Assembly (NCBI GenBank): GCA_964573885.1
Contig: CAZNLL010000159.1
Span: forward strand, 1-7,726
DNA from: CAZNLL01 sp964573885
GTDB taxonomy: Bacteria > Desulfobacterota > DSM-4660 > Desulfatiglandales > Desulfatiglandaceae
Length of the DNA: 7,726 bases
Reading direction: 5' to 3'
This document shows positions 5,243 through 7,726 of the stretch, in pieces (position 1 is the first letter of the stretch; the number at the start of each line of letters is the position of its first letter). A model generated the notes under the pieces. That model was not told the origin of the DNA and made no database searches. It saw only the letters and a program-made list of their open reading frames with translations. The position numbers and the translations under genes are program-made.

Positions 5243-5755
5243 ATGATGAAAAAATCCATGTCGTTGATCATCGTTTTTTTGCCCCTTTGTATTTTCGTTT
5301 CCGCGGGTTTTTCGCAAGGAACGTACGATGGCACCTGGGAGGGGACTACGATTACCGCAGGGGCAAAGATTGAATTTGATGTCCAAGATGACATGATCAC
5401 CTATCTACAATATGAGTCTCCATATACTTGTCCATCGGGTGCACATCCCCAATGGTCATATGGATTGGGCAAAGAGACTCCCATTCAGAAAGCTTCATTT
5501 GTGTTTTCGTGGGGCTTTACGCTTGAAGACGGTATCCAGGCTGGAGAAAGCTTCATGACAATTATTCTGGGACGGTTCGATAGCCCGGATACGATTACCG
5601 GCTTTATCTTGGCGGCCTGCGCCGTGTTCAGCGGAGTAGGTTTGGGGACTGAGGCCTGTTTCTTCGCGGACTCCTGGACCGCTATAAAAGGGCCCTTAGT
5701 CGTGGCGCCCGAATGCGGGGAAACCAGGAAAGAATTTCAAGTGAGGATAGATTAA
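5243..5755 (+). CDS. small secreted four-cysteine protein, function unknown
   Basis: A 170-residue protein with a clear signal peptide: KK at 3-4, a hydrophobic stretch about 7-22, and a likely cleavage near 'AGFS-Q' (24/25). AGGAGG at 5232-5237 serves two adjacent in-frame ATGs, 5243 and 5246; the second, eight bases away, may be the one used. Mature residues open with 'GTYDGTWEGTT' and 'KIEFDVQDDMITYL', then 'DTITGFI' and a closing 'SWTAIKG'. This alternation of G-W-G-T, strand, turn and a late 'sWtA' resembles small secreted beta-barrel or beta-sandwich proteins, but I do not recognise the family. The mature part has four cysteines (63, 126, 139, 158), which could form two disulfides in the periplasm or outside. 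It is monocistronic, in an AT-richer stretch, and converges on the acyl-CoA dehydrogenase gene. No lipobox is evident: Cys16 sits inside the signal core and lacks a usable context. Confidence 0.75.
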   Translation: MMKKSMSLIIVFLPLCIFVSAGFSQGTYDGTWEGTTITAGAKIEFDVQDDMITYLQYESPYTCPSGAHPQWSYGLGKETPIQKASFVFSWGFTLEDGIQAGESFMTIILGRFDSPDTITGFILAACAVFSGVGLGTEACFFADSWTAIKGPLVVAPECGETRKEFQVRID

Positions 5756-5829
5756 AAGGAACCCTGGGGCGTCCCATGGGGGAGGGGGCACGCACTCGGG
5801 AAGACATATTATTGCGGGGAATGCAGGTC

Positions 5830-5858
5830 CGAGGTGGTCGCACATGGCGACCACCTCG
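5830..5858. terminator. perfect 12-bp hairpin between convergent genes
   Basis: CGAGGTGGTCGC (5830-5841) pairs perfectly with GCGACCACCTCG (5847-5858) around the loop ACATG. It lies 75 bases past the secreted-protein stop and 52 bases past the dehydrogenase stop. Neither strand has a T run next to it, so it is not a classical intrinsic terminator. It may block 3' exonucleases or help end both transcripts. Confidence 0.45.
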
Positions 5859-5886
5859 ACACCCTCCCGGCCGAAGAGGGTTTTGT

Positions 5887-5907
5887 AAAACACGGGAAGA
5901 TCCCCGT
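5887..5907 (-). terminator. weak candidate terminator of the acyl-CoA dehydrogenase gene
   Basis: Read on the minus strand, ACGGG, a 6-base loop and CCCGT (5907 down to 5892) are followed one base later by TTTT (5890-5887). It begins three bases after the stop codon. The stem has only five pairs, so it is weak alone, but the strong hairpin at 5830-5858 lies directly behind it. Confidence 0.35.
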
Positions 5908-5909
5908 CT

Positions 5910-7145
5910 TTATTCGTAAACCTTTTCTTCCAAGGCCTCTTGTTCAGATACAGCGACGTCGGACTCCAGATCCCGGCCCTCAATCCCTTTGCTCAGCAGC
6001 TCCTTGTAGTATTCGTGCTGGATAATGAGGTTCATCATCTCGTTGGTCCCTGTCCAGATCATGGAAAGCCTGGCGTCTCTCAAGGCCCGCTCCACGGGGA
6101 AGACCCTGGTATAACCGATCCCTCCGAGGATCTGCATGGCGTGATTGACCACCTCCCAATTGGTCTCGGTGGCCAGTTTCTTGACCTCTGATACCAGTCG
6201 CCTCTGATACCCGGGTGTCCCCACGCCCTCATCAATGGTCTTTGCCGTGGCATAGGTGAGGGCCGTCACGGCGTCTATTTTGGCGATACTTTCGGCCACC
6301 CTGAAATTGACCCCCTCGTAATTGCGTATGGTTTGCCCAAAGGCCTTTCGTCTGTCGGCGTAACGGGCGGCGATTTGCAGTATGGCCTTGGCCCCTCCCA
6401 AGGCCCCGGCGGGGAGCCTTTCGGGAATCATCATTTTGTAGAAGACCTCCCATCCCCGGTTTTTCTCCCAGAGCATGTTTTCCCTGGGCACGCGGGCGTT
6501 ACGGAACACGATCCTGCCCGCTCCTCCACCCCGGGTACCCATGAGGCCGTAGATATACTTGGTTTCCACCCCCATGTCCCTGTCCACCAGGAAAACGCTC
6601 AGGGCGTCTCGACCACCGCCGGGGTTGGTCACCGCGTAGGTAACGAAGTAGTCGGCCCCTTCCGCACCTACAATGAACCGCTTTTGACCGTTCAGGATAT
6701 AGTTGTCGCCATCCTTTTCGGCCCGTGTGGTGGCCCCAAAGAAATCCGAGCCGCCCCTGGGTTCGGTGAGGGCCTCTGCGCAGCAGAGCTTCCCCTGGAG
6801 GGTGGGCCTGAGGTATTTCTCCTTCTGTTCCTTTGTGCCGAACTGGGCCACCATGTCTGATACAATGGAACAGACCGTGTAGAGGCAACTGAGGGACATG
6901 CCGAGCACGCCGATCTCTTCCAGGGCCGCAATCTCGTCCACCCATTTGAGGCCCCGGCCTCCATATTCAGGGGGGCACCGAAGGCCCAGCAGGTTCCTCT
7001 TTCCCGCCTCTTCCAGGAATTCCCGGGGGAACTGAACCTTTTCATCATCCATATCGATGAGGAGTTGTTTGGGAATACTCCTGACGAAATCCCGCACCTC
7101 CTCTTTGAGTTTTTTCTGCGCCTCTGTCTGGAACACCTCAAGCAT
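5910..7145 (-). CDS. acyl-CoA dehydrogenase, LCAD/IVD-like
   Basis: A 411-residue cytoplasmic FAD enzyme that introduces the alpha,beta double bond into an acyl-CoA and passes electrons to electron-transfer flavoprotein. The start is set by AGGAGG (complement of 7151-7156), five bases before the ATG. The frame stays open for 75 more codons upstream, but those run through the divergent promoter region. Domains are N-terminal helices (1-115, with 'RCPPEYGGRGL' at 56-66), a beta domain with the FAD/substrate signature 'AEALTEPRGGSD' (123-134) and 'YILNGQKRFI' (149-158), and C-terminal helices with 'ADRRKAFGQTI' (263-273) and 'MQILGGIGYTRVFPVERALRDAR' (337-359). The medium-chain-type catalytic Glu position ('YEGT') is Thr365 in 'IWTGTNEMM'. 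Glu242 in 'PERLPAG' aligns instead with the helix-G base of isovaleryl- and long-chain acyl-CoA dehydrogenases, so activity is expected. The last about 25 residues are acidic and unlike the core. It is divergent from an acyl-CoA ligase. The chain length is not determinable here. Confidence 0.93.
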   Translation of the reverse strand: MLEVFQTEAQKKLKEEVRDFVRSIPKQLLIDMDDEKVQFPREFLEEAGKRNLLGLRCPPEYGGRGLKWVDEIAALEEIGVLGMSLSCLYTVCSIVSDMVAQFGTKEQKEKYLRPTLQGKLCCAEALTEPRGGSDFFGATTRAEKDGDNYILNGQKRFIVGAEGADYFVTYAVTNPGGGRDALSVFLVDRDMGVETKYIYGLMGTRGGGAGRIVFRNARVPRENMLWEKNRGWEVFYKMMIPERLPAGALGGAKAILQIAARYADRRKAFGQTIRNYEGVNFRVAESIAKIDAVTALTYATAKTIDEGVGTPGYQRRLVSEVKKLATETNWEVVNHAMQILGGIGYTRVFPVERALRDARLSMIWTGTNEMMNLIIQHEYYKELLSKGIEGRDLESDVAVSEQEALEEKVYE

Positions 7146-7341
7146 GATGCCCTCCTTTTTGGATAGGTGGTTTCGTGTTAATGGATCGGTCCTCTCTTTA
7201 TTGGGTCTTGGAGGCGAGTAAATTCCTTGACCGTGCGGACCGAGCATGGTAAAAGCAATGTTTACAAAACAGTATGCAATATTGGCTGGTATGTCAACTG
7301 ATCTTTCCTGTCCCATCCCAAACCCGAACTGGAGGAGGATC
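7146..7341. promoter_or_regulatory. divergent control region of the dehydrogenase and ligase genes
   Basis: 196 bases between two divergent starts. On the plus strand TTGACC (7227-7232), a 17-base spacer and TAAAAG (7250-7255) form a fair sigma70-type promoter for the ligase. Just after it lies TGTTT-ACA-AAACA (7259-7271), where a repressor could sit over the start of transcription. TCGGTCC (7186-7192) and GGACCGA (7237-7243) form a second, widely spaced inverted repeat. I could not place a good minus-strand promoter. The arrangement would let one acyl-CoA-sensing regulator control both genes; that is an inference. Confidence 0.45.
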
Positions 7342-7726
7342 ATGACTGAACTGCACCCGGATGTAACCATTCCCTACTTTCTGGAACTCGCCGCCCGAAA
7401 ACAGCCTGACCATGAGTTTCTCATCTGCGAGGAGATCCGCCGCAGTTACAAGGAGGTGAACGAGCGGGTCAACGCACTGGCCAATGCCTTTGTGGAGATG
7501 GGGATGCCACGGGGAGGGCGGATCGGTTCCTATCTGGCGAACTGCCCGGAAATCCTGGAAAACTATATGGCTGCCAACCGGGCCGGGGCCATTCCCGTAC
7601 CCATCAATTTCCGTCTCTCCCGCCGGGAAATCGCCTGGATCCTCAATCACGCCGCGGCCGAGGCCCTTGTATTCGGGGCACAGTTTGCCGGTGAGGTGGA
7701 AAAGATGCGGCCCGACCTGGAGACGG
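7342..7726 (+). CDS. AMP-forming acyl-CoA synthetase (ligase), N-terminus; 3' end outside window
   Basis: Start of a class I adenylate-forming enzyme, which activates a carboxylic acid with ATP to the acyl-AMP and then the CoA thioester. The ATG at 7342 follows GGAGGAGG (7331-7338). 128 codons are visible with no stop; the family usually runs 500-560 residues. Family features seen are 'IPYFLELAARKQPDHEFLI' near residues 10-28, 'RSYKEVNERVNALANAF' (34-50), 'GGRIGSYLANCPEILENYMA' (58-77), and 'NRAGAIPVPINFRLSRREIAWIL' (79-101), followed by the usual strand 'ALVFG'. The P-loop (SGTTGxPK) and the acyl-pocket residues lie beyond the edge, so the substrate (fatty, branched or aromatic acid) cannot be called. 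Divergent pairing with the acyl-CoA dehydrogenase suggests one degradation route. Confidence 0.9.
   Translation, partial: MTELHPDVTIPYFLELAARKQPDHEFLICEEIRRSYKEVNERVNALANAFVEMGMPRGGRIGSYLANCPEILENYMAANRAGAIPVPINFRLSRREIAWILNHAAAEALVFGAQFAGEVEKMRPDLET

Noticed and set aside
5239..5373. Plus-strand frame from ATG 5239 after the same AGGAGG
   Set aside because: The ATG is only one base from the ribosome binding site, and its product has no recognisable feature. The overlapping frame from 5243/5246 gives a signal peptide and a longer protein.
5696..5983. 95-residue minus-strand frame with a coding-looking stretch 'DLPVFYKTLFGREGVEVVAM'
   Set aside because: It overlaps the ends of both flanking genes and the perfect hairpin, has no ribosome binding site, and its ends are proline-rich noise.
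6333..6860. 175-residue plus-strand frame inside the acyl-CoA dehydrogenase gene
   Set aside because: It is antisense to the FAD and substrate-binding core of a confidently identified gene and has no motif of its own.
7146..7370. 75-residue N-terminal extension of the acyl-CoA dehydrogenase
   Set aside because: It would overlap the start of the divergent ligase gene and its promoter, and the family begins close to the ATG at 7145, which has a good ribosome binding site.

Overview
This 7.7 kb window is bacterial chromosomal DNA with eight genes: five on the plus strand running rightward (two of the eight are cut by the window edges), two on the minus strand, and several structured intergenic spaces. 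Most genes are moderately GC-rich with clear AGGAGG-type ribosome binding sites. The mix of a Liv-type solute-binding protein, a DUF169 protein, a long/branched-chain-type acyl-CoA dehydrogenase divergent from an acyl-CoA ligase, and a HAF-repeat secreted protein suggests a metabolically versatile anaerobe of the former Deltaproteobacteria (Desulfobacterota). That assignment is an inference from gene content; the window holds no rRNA or other phylogenetic marker.

Layout, left to right. (1) 2-928, the C-terminal three quarters of a branched-chain-amino-acid-type ABC transporter substrate-binding protein, closed by a strong hairpin at 952-989. (2) 1140-2393, a secreted protein with six exact 43-residue HAF repeats and a helical C-terminal tail. 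(3) A 347-bp gene-free gap, then 2741-3550, a DUF169 protein. It is bracketed by a perfect 29-bp direct repeat, and the right-hand copy is also one arm of a 105-bp inverted-repeat structure. (4) 3665-4066 on the minus strand, a small PaaI-like hotdog thioesterase. (5) A palindrome-rich divergent spacer, then 4322-4945, a GNAT acetyltransferase. (6) An AT-richer spacer, then 5243-5755, a small secreted four-cysteine protein of unknown function. (7) A gap with a perfect 12-bp hairpin, then 5910-7145 on the minus strand, an acyl-CoA dehydrogenase. (8) 7342 to the right edge, the N-terminus of an AMP-forming acyl-CoA ligase, divergent from the dehydrogenase.

The only pair with an obvious shared job is the ligase and dehydrogenase: acid activation to the CoA thioester, then alpha,beta-oxidation. 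They share a 196-bp divergent control region. The thioesterase could act on acyl-CoA pools too, but it is not in an operon with them. The other genes look like independently transcribed single units. The two secreted proteins and their flanks are visibly more AT-rich than the metabolic genes.

I do not see a convincing new multi-gene system. The observations most worth a second look are the 29-bp repeat and its folded partner around the DUF169 gene, the HAF-repeat protein with a C-terminal tail that resembles the region normally following a CFI box, the relocated catalytic glutamate in the dehydrogenase, and the nested palindromes between the thioesterase and the acetyltransferase.
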